This document shows, in pieces, positions 1-7,443 of a stretch of DNA of 13,689 bases; within the stretch, counting starts at the first letter, position 1; every line of letters begins with the position of its first letter. The DNA lies in the NCBI GenBank assembly GCA_910586285.1, contig CAJUGR010000047.1, positions 1 to 13,689 of the forward strand, in the 5' to 3' direction. The position numbers and the translations under genes were made by a program. Under the pieces are notes generated by a model. The model saw only the letters and a list, made by a program, of their open reading frames with translations, ran no database searches and had not been told where the DNA came from. This DNA comes from an uncultured Erysipelotrichaceae bacterium (GTDB lineage Bacteria > Bacillota_I > Bacilli_A > Erysipelotrichales > Erysipelotrichaceae).

Positions 1-26
1 AAATCAGACGAGGAAGGTGTGAGAAT

Positions 27-196
27 ATGGCTTTTGATTATCAAAAGAATATAAAGAATTCTAGCTGCCAAAGAACATGCCAAGTATTGTAGAAATCCCT
101 AAAATGAACTATGCTGCCGTAAGAGGAAAAGGCGAACCGAACGAAGAAAATGGTTCTTATCAACATACGATCAGACTATTATACGGTATAGCGTAA
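27..196 (+). pseudogene. GyrI-like small-molecule-binding protein, decayed N-terminal fragment
   Basis: An ATG at 27 with an upstream GAGGAAGGTG-like ribosome site starts MAFDYQK. The reading frame then shifts: one A appears to be missing in the AAAAG run near 42-47. In the restored frame the sequence reads KEYKEF, a TAG at 62-64, then LPKNMPSIVEIPKMNYAAV, RGKGEPNEENGSYQ and HTIRLLYGIA before TAA at 194-196. From memory this matches the N-terminal third of GyrI-like (AraC effector-binding fold) proteins, which typically read FYLPK-x-P-x-I-x-x-IPKMN-x-x-x-VRGKG-x-PN. The TAG sits where the family has Tyr, so a TAT to TAG change is likely. The C-terminal two thirds are not recognisable. Family members bind hydrophobic ligands or antagonise regulators or gyrase; this copy cannot make a full product. 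Confidence 0.8.
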
Positions 197-428
197 TACT
201 GGTACTATTTTATTAAGAAATCAGTAGCATTTTAGGCTTTCGTATCGCTCTTCCCGCTTAATCTATAAGAAAGAAACCAATGATGACGGATATGAAGCCG
301 GTAAAATCCAATAATCTTTCAAAGGGATTGCAGTCTTTATTCTTTTTTAATCAAATGATAACACTCGAGCGTCAAGATAAGTATAAATAATCCTGTATCT
401 TGAATATATCTGTCCACGCTTCAAAGCA
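197..428. other. Non-coding or decayed stretch between the GyrI remnant and enolase terminator
   Basis: No intact gene is visible. A plus-strand open stretch at 243-314 encodes a 23-residue tail ending KETNDDGYEAGKIQ followed by TAA. It has no start codon or ribosome site, and I do not recognise it as the missing part of the GyrI-like gene. It may be the end of another lost gene or chance. Confidence 0.4.
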
Positions 429-470
429 GAAAAAAAGACACATACCGCATAATGCCGTATGTGCCGTTTT
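429..470 (-). terminator. Rho-independent terminator downstream of eno, probably bidirectional
   Basis: CACATAC (439-445) pairs with GTATGTG (457-463). After one C/C mismatch there is an inner GCA/TGC pairing around a TAA loop. On the minus strand the hairpin is followed by a run of T (complement of the A run at 430-436), starting about 10 nt after the eno stop codon. The plus strand also has a T run at 467-472, so it could stop transcription in both directions. Confidence 0.85.
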
Positions 471-473
471 TTA

Positions 474-1772
474 TTAGTGCTTATAGATATTATAGAATGC
501 GGATTTACCCGGGAAGCAAGAAACTTCTCCCAGTTCTTCCTCAATACGAATCAACTGATTGTATTTTGCGATACGATCGGTACGAGACATTGATCCGGTT
601 TTAATCTGACCGGCATTGAATGCAACTGCGATATCAGCGATTGTCGTATCTTCAGTTTCACCACTACGGTGAGATACTACTGCCGTATAACCGTGCTTCT
701 TAGCCAATTCCATCGCATCAAAAGTTTCCGTCAAAGTACCAATCTGGTTTACTTTGATCAGGATGGAGTTAGCGATATCCTTGTCGATGCCTTCCTGTAA
801 AATAGCAGGATTGGTTACATACAGGTCATCACCAACCAACTGAATCTTTTTACCCAAGTGTTCAGTCAGTTTCTTCCAACCGTCCCAATCACGTTCGCCA
901 AGACCATCTTCGATAGAAATGATCGGGAACTTCTCTACAAGTTCATCATACCATGCGATCATCTCATCTGTAGTTTTCACACCCTGTCCGGATTTTGTCA
1001 ATTCATAGTTACCGGTTTCGGTATTATAGAATTCACTGGCTGCCACATCCATTGCGATGCAAATGTCTTTACCCGGAACATATCCGGCTGCCTGAATGGC
1101 CTCCATGATGCATTCCAACGGCTCTTCGTTGCTGCCCAAGTTCGGTGCGAAACCACCTTCATCACCAACCGCAGTTACCTGTCCTTTGTTCTTCAAAACC
1201 TTTTTCAATGCATGGAATGTTTCTGCCCCCATACGAATGGCTTCACGAATCGAAGTAGCGCCAACCGGCATGATCATGAATTCCTGGAAATCTACGGAAG
1301 AATCCGCATGACTTCCGCCGTTCAATACGTTCATCATCGGAACCGGCAACGTCTTAGCATTCATACCGCCCAAATAACGATACAGCGGCAAGCCGTAATA
1401 ATCAGCGGCAGCGTGTGCTACGGCCAAGGAAATACCCAAAATTGCATTGGCACCATATTTGGATTTGTCCTTTGTACCATCAGCTTCAATCAATTTTTTA
1501 TCGATCGCGTTCTGATCGGTTACGTCCATTCCCATAACCACTTCTGCTAAAATATCATTCACATTATTCACTGCCGTCAAGACACCTTTTCCTAAGAAAC
1601 GGGATTTGTCTTGATCACGCAATTCCAACGCTTCTCGCTCTCCGGTGGAAGCACCACTGGGCACCATTGCCCGACCCATCGAACCGGATGCGGTTTCTAC
1701 CTCGACTTCAATTGTCGGGTTGCCTCGAGAATCTAAAATTTCCCGAGCATGAACATCAATAATATATGGCAT
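474..1772 (-). CDS. eno: Enolase (phosphopyruvate hydratase)
   Basis: Enolase interconverts 2-phosphoglycerate and phosphoenolpyruvate in glycolysis; it is cytosolic and Mg-dependent. The 432-residue product has the usual full length. It opens with IIDVHAREILDSRGNPT, the standard N terminus, and contains the SGASTGEREALELRD loop, GDEGGFAPNL, the metal-ligand segments SIEDGLGERDWDGW and GDDLYVTNP, and the signature region SHRSGETEDT at residues 367-376. The start is set by a GGAGG ribosome site 8 nt upstream and by the family N terminus. The gene has its own sigma-A-like promoter and a strong terminator, so it is probably monocistronic. No other glycolytic gene is next to it here. Nothing is truncated or odd. 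Confidence 0.99.
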   Translation of the reverse strand: MPYIIDVHAREILDSRGNPTIEVEVETASGSMGRAMVPSGASTGEREALELRDQDKSRFLGKGVLTAVNNVNDILAEVVMGMDVTDQNAIDKKLIEADGTKDKSKYGANAILGISLAVAHAAADYYGLPLYRYLGGMNAKTLPVPMMNVLNGGSHADSSVDFQEFMIMPVGATSIREAIRMGAETFHALKKVLKNKGQVTAVGDEGGFAPNLGSNEEPLECIMEAIQAAGYVPGKDICIAMDVAASEFYNTETGNYELTKSGQGVKTTDEMIAWYDELVEKFPIISIEDGLGERDWDGWKKLTEHLGKKIQLVGDDLYVTNPAILQEGIDKDIANSILIKVNQIGTLTETFDAMELAKKHGYTAVVSHRSGETEDTTIADIAVAFNAGQIKTGSMSRTDRIAKYNQLIRIEEELGEVSCFPGKSAFYNIYKH

Positions 1773-1808
1773 TTTTCATCCTCCTTATGTAGATATAACC
1801 ACATAGTT

Positions 1809-1837
1809 AGTATAACACAAGCCTTACCAAAAGTTAA
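1809..1837 (-). promoter_or_regulatory. Promoter of eno
   Basis: On the minus strand, a -35 box TTAACT (1832-1837) and a -10 box TATACT (1809-1814) are separated by exactly 17 bp. They lie about 37 nt upstream of the enolase start codon. Two copies of TTGGTAA (complements at 1824-1830 and 1842-1848) flank the -35 box 18 bp apart. Confidence 0.75.
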
Positions 1838-1863
1838 GTGTTTACCAACAATTTCCTTGGTAT

Positions 1864-2634
1864 TTATGGGCAAAGTTCGACAAGCAATTCCGATAAATCG
1901 GCTACGATGTGATCCGGGTGAATTTGCAGTCGATCAATATCGGATTCATCATGAACACCGCCCAATACAAAGGCCGTCTCTACACCGTGTTCACTCCCCA
2001 AACGAATATCTGTTTCCAGATTATCGCCGACCAATATCACATCGTCTTTACTACATCCGCTCACCCGCAGCGCTTCTTCCAAAATCGGCGCATACGGTTT
2101 GCCGATACGCGGACTTTTCTGATTGGACGCATACTCCATCATCGTCACCACCGAACCGTTCCCAAGCGCAAACCCCCCGGGTTGTGCCAATAAGCGATCG
2201 TGATTGGTACCGATCAAAACAGCACCTTTTGTTAACGCATTGACCGCTTTAGAGTATTTTTGATAGTCCGCTTTTTGATCCAAACCGATAAACACAAAAT
2301 CAGCATTTTCTTCGCACAGCGTGAAGCCCTGTTCCACAAGTGCCTCTTTTAAACCATCTTCACCGATATAAAAGGCACGGCGTTTTTCATAATGGCGACG
2401 AGCATAAATAGCCGCTGCCATCGCACTGGTAAAAAAATCCTCTTCCCGAATATCGGTATATCCCATGTCCAACATATGCTGACAATTCTGGGCTCGGGTA
2501 CGCTTGGAATTGTTGGTTAAAAAGAGATAAGGAATCTTTCGTTCATGCAAAGCATCCATGAATTCCTTACCTCCCTCCATAATCTGCGTTCCCCGATACA
2601 TCGTTCCATCTAAATCCAAAAATAATGTTTTCAT
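1864..2634 (-). CDS. HAD-IIA family phosphatase (NagD/p-nitrophenylphosphatase type)
   Basis: This is a haloacid-dehalogenase-fold phosphatase acting on small phosphorylated metabolites in the cytosol; the natural substrate cannot be read from sequence. Motif I is FLDLDGT with the nucleophile and acid/base aspartates at residues 7 and 9. Motif II is FLTNNSKR, the motif III lysine lies in IGKPYAPI, and motif IV is VGDNLETDI. GTNHDRLL and GNGSVVTMME belong to the C2-type cap region. The length of 256 residues is normal for NagD-like proteins. An in-frame ATG at 2667 would add 11 residues, but it lies upstream of a TATAAT box and outside the family boundary. I therefore choose the ATG at 2634, with GGTGAT 3 nt upstream. 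Confidence 0.9.
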   Translation of the reverse strand: MKTLFLDLDGTMYRGTQIMEGGKEFMDALHERKIPYLFLTNNSKRTRAQNCQHMLDMGYTDIREEDFFTSAMAAAIYARRHYEKRRAFYIGEDGLKEALVEQGFTLCEENADFVFIGLDQKADYQKYSKAVNALTKGAVLIGTNHDRLLAQPGGFALGNGSVVTMMEYASNQKSPRIGKPYAPILEEALRVSGCSKDDVILVGDNLETDIRLGSEHGVETAFVLGGVHDESDIDRLQIHPDHIVADLSELLVELCP

Positions 2635-2649
2635 AATATCACCATATTC

Positions 2650-2655
2650 ATTATA
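2650..2655 (-). promoter_or_regulatory. Possible -10 box for the HAD phosphatase gene
   Basis: A perfect TATAAT on the minus strand sits 15 nt upstream of the chosen start codon, implying a very short 5' leader. No convincing -35 box lies at 16-18 bp. If real, it supports the downstream start, because the alternative ATG at 2667 would lie upstream of the transcript. Confidence 0.4.
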
Positions 2656-2751
2656 CAGGAAATTCATGCAAATACCTACTGTAAATTACATTCGTTCGCT
2701 TATGTTTTTCAATCAAAATTTGCTTGTAAATCCGCTATTCTTGCATATTAA

Positions 2752-3324
2752 CTATGAATGAACAAATCGCTTCGTTGCTTGTATGAGTTTTTCATAGACC
2801 GGCTTCATATCTTTTTCTTGTACGATAGATAATACTTCAGAAACGGGAATCCAGCGTACTGCGCTGTTTTCGTCCGGTTTGATCATCAATGTTTCACTTT
2901 CATCCCCCATACATAAATAAGTAATATTCAAATGAATATGGGAAGATACAAAAACTCCCCGACGTACATGAGGCGGTACAGCCAACACATCCAAGGCCAG
3001 CGGCTGATGATAAAGCAAAGATAGCTTTGTGAGTCCGGTTTCCTCTTTCCCTTCACGAATGGCCGTATCCAACGGATCAAAGTCGCCGTCCAAGTGACCG
3101 CCGCACCAACTCCATGATTGGTAAATCCGATGATAAACCATCAATACATTGGTCGCATCTTCATTGATAATCCACGGAGATGCGCTAAAATGACCGAAGC
3201 GATTATTACGCGTTGTAACATCTTCAAACGTCGTAATAAAGTCCAACATCACTTGACGATCGGCTTGTTCCTGTTCACTTACCGCCTCATAAGCATTAAT
3301 CAGGTCATAGAGTTGTCGATTCAT
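2752..3324 (-). CDS. Nudix hydrolase, translationally coupled to mutY
   Basis: Nudix enzymes hydrolyse nucleoside-diphosphate-linked substrates. The box spans residues 76-97: GGHLDGD, then AIREGKEETGL, with the catalytic REGKEE core present. The first conserved Glu of the G-x5-E-x7-REUxEE pattern is replaced by Phe at residue 82. The 190-residue length allows an extra N-terminal segment of about 45 residues before the Nudix fold. I chose the ATG at 3324 because AGGAGG lies 8 nt upstream; a GTG at 3330 is only 2 nt from that site. The start lies 20 nt inside the mutY 3' end, which implies coupling. Beside mutY, a role in sanitising or processing oxidised nucleotides is plausible, but the sequence around the box resembles isopentenyl-diphosphate-isomerase-like or general Nudix proteins more than MutT. 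Substrate unknown. Confidence 0.88.
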   Translation of the reverse strand: MNRQLYDLINAYEAVSEQEQADRQVMLDFITTFEDVTTRNNRFGHFSASPWIINEDATNVLMVYHRIYQSWSWCGGHLDGDFDPLDTAIREGKEETGLTKLSLLYHQPLALDVLAVPPHVRRGVFVSSHIHLNITYLCMGDESETLMIKPDENSAVRWIPVSEVLSIVQEKDMKPVYEKLIQATKRFVHS

Positions 3325-4387
3325 TGCCACATCCTCCTGCTAAATAAGCAAAACAAATTTCTTTATACTTGGCAAAAGCGGATGCGATCGCATAGGTATG
3401 TGCCAGTTCCGTCCGATTTGCCCATAATCCTCGCTGCTGTTTCATTTTACACACCGCAAGCCAACCATGCATATGCCATTCCTTATGCGTAAAGATATGA
3501 TGTGTATCCGGAAGCGGCACTAAAGATTGAACCTCTCCGTAAGTTTGCGCATATTCTCTCAATTTAGCTTCATCACAAAATCCATCCAAGAAGTCAAACT
3601 GATATAAATCGGCCAACAACCCCGATTTCGGACGTTTGATTAAATGAACTCTTTGATCACAGATTAAAATCAAAACAGTATGTTCCTCTAAAGTACGCGT
3701 TTTCTTTTTATTGTTTACCGGCAGCAAAAGTTGACAGCCGTTTTGATAAGCCAGGCATTCTGCATGAATCGGGCATTCTGCACAATGTGGTACGCCGTTG
3801 GGAATACAGATGCGCTCCCCCAATTCCATCAGCGCCTGATTAAAGGCACCGCTTCGCCGTGGCAAATATTCACGGATAATCGAGTGAAATTGTTTTTTGG
3901 TTGCGGTTAAGGAAATATCTGCGTCACTGCATAGAATCCGTGAAAAAACCCGCAAAACATTGCCGTCAATCGCACATACCGCAAGATCATAAGCAATAGA
4001 GCCAATGGCACCGGCCGTATATTCGCCGATGCCGGGTAATTTGCGCAGCGCCGTTACATCAGCCGGTAGATTACCGTGATACGTTTCCATACATTCGATC
4101 GCACATCGTTTCATATTGCGAACCCGATGATAATAACCCAATCCTTCCCACAGCTTCATCAGCCTATCATCCTCACACTGTGCCAAATCCACCAAGGTTG
4201 GTAATTCGTTCATAAAGCGCTCATAATATGGGATTACAGCTTCAATGCGCGTTTGCTGCAGCATAATTTCACTCACCCAAACTGCATAGGGAGTCGGTTG
4301 GATGCGCCATGGCAGAATCCGTTGATTTTCATCATACCATGCCAACAGTTTTGTGGTCAGTGCCTTTTGATCTGTTTTCTTTTTCAT
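3305..4387 (-). CDS. mutY: A/G-specific adenine DNA glycosylase MutY
   Basis: MutY removes adenine mispaired with 8-oxoguanine, a base-excision repair step. The 360 residues show LLAWYDENQRILPWR at the N terminus, the catalytic Glu40 in SEIMLQQT, the helix-hairpin-helix LPGIGEYTAGAI (residues 117-128), and Asp141 in IDGNVLRV. A 4Fe-4S cluster motif follows with C194, C202, C205 and C211 (C-x7-C-x2-C-x5-C). The C-terminal third (from about residue 230) is the Nudix-like domain that recognises 8-oxoG; FTHKEWHMHGW belongs there. No other start fits: the family N terminus begins at once, and the ATG lies 6 nt downstream of a TATACT box, so the transcript is probably leaderless. The next gene, a Nudix hydrolase, overlaps the 3' end. 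Confidence 0.97.
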   Translation of the reverse strand: MKKKTDQKALTTKLLAWYDENQRILPWRIQPTPYAVWVSEIMLQQTRIEAVIPYYERFMNELPTLVDLAQCEDDRLMKLWEGLGYYHRVRNMKRCAIECMETYHGNLPADVTALRKLPGIGEYTAGAIGSIAYDLAVCAIDGNVLRVFSRILCSDADISLTATKKQFHSIIREYLPRRSGAFNQALMELGERICIPNGVPHCAECPIHAECLAYQNGCQLLLPVNNKKKTRTLEEHTVLILICDQRVHLIKRPKSGLLADLYQFDFLDGFCDEAKLREYAQTYGEVQSLVPLPDTHHIFTHKEWHMHGWLAVCKMKQQRGLWANRTELAHTYAIASAFAKYKEICFAYLAGGCGNESTTL

Positions 4388-4393
4388 AGGATT

Positions 4394-4402
4394 AGTATAG
4401 CA
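4394..4402 (-). promoter_or_regulatory. Extended -10 promoter of mutY, leaderless mRNA likely
   Basis: The minus strand reads TGC-TATACT, an extended -10 element. Only 6 nt separate the box from the mutY ATG, so transcription starting 7 nt after the box would begin on the start codon itself. No good -35 box is seen, as expected for extended -10 promoters. No Shine-Dalgarno sequence precedes the ATG. Confidence 0.6.
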
Positions 4403-4480
4403 TAAATTCCATTAGGAAAGTAATACTCTTTCTGTTTGAGGTTTCCTTTGATGCTCCTCATGTAATATCTTCGTTCGATC

Positions 4481-4533
4481 AAAAAGCGGTGATATCTCTC
4501 GTTTTTTCTTTTTAACGATCAAACACACCGCTT
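4481..4533 (-). terminator. Terminator of the csoR-copA operon
   Basis: On the minus strand AAGCGGTG (complement of 4526-4533) pairs with CACCGCTT (complement of 4484-4491), and the stem runs straight into TTTTT. The loop of about 34 nt holds a second short inverted repeat (TCGTT/AACGA), giving a branched or extended hairpin. It lies about 35 nt after the copA stop codon. The rest of 4388-4568 shows nothing else. Confidence 0.65.
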
Positions 4534-4568
4534 AGTTACGATTTCAACTTCTACATACTCGATAATTT

Positions 4569-7025
4569 TTAATGAAACCGCCGCAGCCGTAAGGCATTGG
4601 AAACCACACTGACACTGGAGAAGGCCATAGCTGCGCCGGCAAACACCGGTGACAACAGCGGTCCGCCAAACAGATACAAAACGCCGGCCGCAATGGGAAT
4701 ACCCAAAGAGTTATAAAAGAATGCCCAGAATAAATTCTGTTTAATATTACGCATCACCGCTTTGGCAATACGAATACATTGAAGTACATCGTTTAAGTCA
4801 TCTTTTACCAACACGACATCCGCACTTTCCAAGGCAACATCGCTGCCGCTGCCGATTGCGATACCAACTTCACTTTGCGTCAGTGCCACCGCATCATTGA
4901 TGCCGTCTCCGACCATTGCGACTTGTTTTCCCTGCGCCTGCAAGCTACGGATCGCTTCTGCCTTACCATCCGGCAGCACTTGCGCAATCACCTGATCAAT
5001 CCCGGCTTGTTTACCGATTGCCTGCGCGCTGACTTCGTGATCCCCCGTAATCATCATCACCTGTACGCCTTGATGATGCAGCGCCTTAATCACATCCGCA
5101 CTTTCCGCTTTCAGTTCATCCGCAAAAGCAATCAATCCGATGATTTTTTCATGATCTCCCACATGAATAACACTCTTCCCCTGTTGTGAAAGCTGCGTCA
5201 CTTCCGCTTGATAATCCTCGATAGGAATATGATGTTCTTTCATCAGTGCTTCATTACCGATCCAGATCTTTAGTTGAGCAACTTTGGCTCCCATTCCCAA
5301 GCCGTTATAAGTGATAACATCTGCTGCACGTGATGGTGTGATATCCCATTCTTTCGCTCTGGCAATGATCGCTTTGGCAAAGGGATGTTGACTGCCGGAT
5401 TCCACACCGGCACAGATCGCCAGTAATTCTCGCTCGTCCATATCCGTAATCATATCCGTAATCACCGGCTTTCCCTTGGTTAAGGTGCCGGTTTTATCAA
5501 AAACGATCGTATCAATATGGGCTGCTTGTTCTAACGCTTCCCCGCTTTTGATGAAGATACCGAGCTGTGCTGCCCGACCGGTACCCACCATGATCGCCGT
5601 AGGGGTAGCCAAGCCCAATGCACAAGGACAGGCAATGACCATCACACTCACGAAAATCGTCAGTGAAAAAGCAACATCATGATAAATGCCATACCAAATC
5701 AAAGCAGCGATCAAAGCAATACTCATTACCGTTGGGACAAAGATTAATGAGATTTTATCCGCAATTCGGGCAATCGGTGCTTTTTTTCCTTGGGCATCCT
5801 CCACCATACGAATGATCTTCGCCAACATCGTATCCTCACCCAGCTTGGTTACTCGCATCCGCAGCCTTCCGTCAAGGTTAATCGTTCCGCCGATCACTTC
5901 GTCATTCTCCCGCTTATGAACCGGTAAACTCTCACCGGTTAACATACTCTCATCGACATCCGAGTTTCCTTCTAACACAATACCATCCAACGGTATATGC
6001 TCCCCGGCTTTTACAATCAATTCATCGTCAATGACAAGCTCATCCAAAGCGACTTCCCATTCTTTTCCTGCTTTCCATAAGGTCGCTGTATTCGGTCGAA
6101 GTGATAAAAGCGAGGCAATCGCTCCGGTGGTTTTTGTCTTGGAATTTGCCTCCAAATGCTTCCCGAGCATCACCAATGCCACGACCACTCCCGATGATTC
6201 AAAATACAGACGATGCACACCGGCAACATCCCCCTGTGCAATCATCACTAATGAATACAGTGAGTACACATAAGCACTTCCCGTTCCCAGCGCCACCAGA
6301 GTATCCATATTAGGGGCACCGTGAAAGAGTGCTTTGATTCCACGGGTAAAAAAGGCGCGGCCGATGATTAAAATCGCTGTCGCCAAAAGCATTTGGATGA
6401 ACGCAAAGGCAAAAGGATGTGTGGCATAATGAATCACATCCGGCAGCGGCAAGGTAATATTACCAAGCATATGCGACATTCCGATATATAGTAACATCGC
6501 CGCTAAAATCAAAGTCACAATAATGCGTAGGTTGGTTCGCTGCGGTTGTGTAACATTCGTTGTGGGACCGTCTTGTTTGCGTTTCGCCTGAAAACCTGCT
6601 TTTTCTATCCGCTGCGCGATTTCGCTAAATTTAATCTGTCGTGCATCATACACAACGTGTGCGCTGTTGGTTACCAGATTCACACTGATTTCTCTGACAC
6701 CTTCGCACTTTCCGACACTGCGCTCAATACTGGCGGCACAAGCCGCACAATGCATTCCCATAATGTCGATATCCATCGTTTGTATTTGTTCGTTTTCCGT
6801 TTCTGCCTTGCTTTCCTCCGATAATGAAAAGCCTGCCTTATTTAACTTTTCATTACAGACATCAAGAGCAAGTGATGGAACCGCCGTGATTGTTACTTGA
6901 TTCAAAACCAGATTCACTTGCGCCTGTTCCACTTCCGGCAGTTTATTCAAAATTCGCTCCACACTGGCAGCGCAAGCGGCACAGCTCATACCGTCCACAT
7001 GATACGTTTTTGTGATTGACTCCAT
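4569..7025 (-). CDS. copA: Copper-exporting P1B-type ATPase CopA
   Basis: This pump exports Cu(I) across the cytoplasmic membrane at the cost of ATP. The 818 residues carry two N-terminal heavy-metal-binding domains with GMSCAAC (C15, C18) and GMHCAAC (C93, C96), then eight predicted membrane helices. Key motifs in order: TGES of the actuator domain, the transmembrane CPC in IACPCALGLATP, DKTGTLT (phosphorylated Asp), SGSQHPFAKAI (the HP nucleotide-binding pair) and VGDGINDAVAL. Near the C terminus are FFYNSLG and MAFSSVSVVSNALRLRR, the YN and MxxSS features of Cu(I)-type (P1B-1) pumps. The start is the ATG at 7025, with AGAGG 8 nt upstream; the GTG at 7034 overlaps that site. It lies 11 nt after csoR, in one operon, so copper relief of CsoR repression should control it. 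Confidence 0.98.
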   Translation of the reverse strand: MESITKTYHVDGMSCAACAASVERILNKLPEVEQAQVNLVLNQVTITAVPSLALDVCNEKLNKAGFSLSEESKAETENEQIQTMDIDIMGMHCAACAASIERSVGKCEGVREISVNLVTNSAHVVYDARQIKFSEIAQRIEKAGFQAKRKQDGPTTNVTQPQRTNLRIIVTLILAAMLLYIGMSHMLGNITLPLPDVIHYATHPFAFAFIQMLLATAILIIGRAFFTRGIKALFHGAPNMDTLVALGTGSAYVYSLYSLVMIAQGDVAGVHRLYFESSGVVVALVMLGKHLEANSKTKTTGAIASLLSLRPNTATLWKAGKEWEVALDELVIDDELIVKAGEHIPLDGIVLEGNSDVDESMLTGESLPVHKRENDEVIGGTINLDGRLRMRVTKLGEDTMLAKIIRMVEDAQGKKAPIARIADKISLIFVPTVMSIALIAALIWYGIYHDVAFSLTIFVSVMVIACPCALGLATPTAIMVGTGRAAQLGIFIKSGEALEQAAHIDTIVFDKTGTLTKGKPVITDMITDMDERELLAICAGVESGSQHPFAKAIIARAKEWDITPSRAADVITYNGLGMGAKVAQLKIWIGNEALMKEHHIPIEDYQAEVTQLSQQGKSVIHVGDHEKIIGLIAFADELKAESADVIKALHHQGVQVMMITGDHEVSAQAIGKQAGIDQVIAQVLPDGKAEAIRSLQAQGKQVAMVGDGINDAVALTQSEVGIAIGSGSDVALESADVVLVKDDLNDVLQCIRIAKAVMRNIKQNLFWAFFYNSLGIPIAAGVLYLFGGPLLSPVFAGAAMAFSSVSVVSNALRLRRFH

Positions 7026-7036
7026 AACATTCACCT

Positions 7037-7303
7037 CTATTTCATTAATTTCGCCAATAAGGTTTCCACTTCTTGAAGTTTCTCGTCCACCTGTTCCTCA
7101 TGATCCAGCGCATGGCGCACACATGATTCCAGATGCCCTGTCAGTATATGCAGATTGGCTTTTTTTAATAAAGCATTACTGGCCAAAATTTGATTGGAAA
7201 TATCAATACAGTAGCGTTCCTCTTCAATCATTTTGATAATACCGTCCAACTGCCCGCGGGCTGTCTTTAACAGTCGCAGTGCTTGGCAGCGTTCTTCATT
7301 CAT
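7037..7303 (-). CDS. csoR: Copper-sensing transcriptional repressor CsoR
   Basis: CsoR is a small all-helical repressor that leaves DNA on binding Cu(I). From the ATG at 7303 the product has 88 residues, normal for the family. It contains RLLKTARGQLDGIIKMIEEE, and the Cu(I) ligands C32, H57 and C61 fit the C-x24-H-x3-C spacing of characterised CsoR proteins. An upstream extension of up to 39 residues is open but runs through the operator and promoter and is not real. AAGGAG lies 9 nt before the chosen ATG; the ATG at 7312 directly abuts that site. It is the first gene of the operon with copA and should repress its own promoter through the palindrome at 7318-7341. Confidence 0.95.
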   Translation of the reverse strand: MNEERCQALRLLKTARGQLDGIIKMIEEERYCIDISNQILASNALLKKANLHILTGHLESCVRHALDHEEQVDEKLQEVETLLAKLMK

Positions 7304-7317
7304 TTTATTCATCTCCT

Positions 7318-7341
7318 TATACCCTACGGGGGTGGGGTATA
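7318..7341. promoter_or_regulatory. CsoR operator
   Basis: A 24-bp pseudo-palindrome has arms TATACCC (7318-7324) and GGGTATA (7335-7341) around a G-rich 10-bp centre (TACGGGGGTG). This is the known form of CsoR sites: TACCC, then a G-tract, then GGGTA. It covers the predicted csoR transcription start (about 7338) and ends 13 nt before the csoR ribosome site, which suits repression by blocking polymerase. Confidence 0.88.
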
Positions 7342-7344
7342 TAC

Positions 7345-7373
7345 AGTATAACAGAGATTCTCTCCGCTGCCAA
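7345..7373 (-). promoter_or_regulatory. Promoter of csoR-copA
   Basis: On the minus strand TTGGCA (7368-7373) and TATACT (7345-7350) are spaced 17 bp apart. The CsoR operator overlaps the expected start site. The spacer contains AGAGATTCTCT (7353-7363), an 11-bp palindrome of unknown meaning. Confidence 0.85.
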
Positions 7374-7443
7374 GTACAATATTTAAAAATTTCCTGTGTA
7401 GGCAATGAGCAAAGAGCCATAATAAGGATAAGAGGTGATGAAA

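Noticed and set aside
858..1550. A 230-codon open frame on the plus strand inside eno
   Set aside because: It is antisense to enolase, whose full-length frame is certain. It has no ribosome site and a composition shaped by the opposite strand; many other antisense frames over copA, the flavoprotein gene and the repeat array are the same kind of shadow.
1843..1862. Terminator for the HAD phosphatase gene
   Set aside because: TACCAA/TTGGTA forms only a 6-bp AU-rich hairpin and no T run follows on the minus strand.
7304..7420. N-terminal extension of CsoR to position 7420
   Set aside because: It would translate through the promoter and the CsoR operator and has no family support; AAGGAG 9 nt before the ATG at 7303 decides the start.
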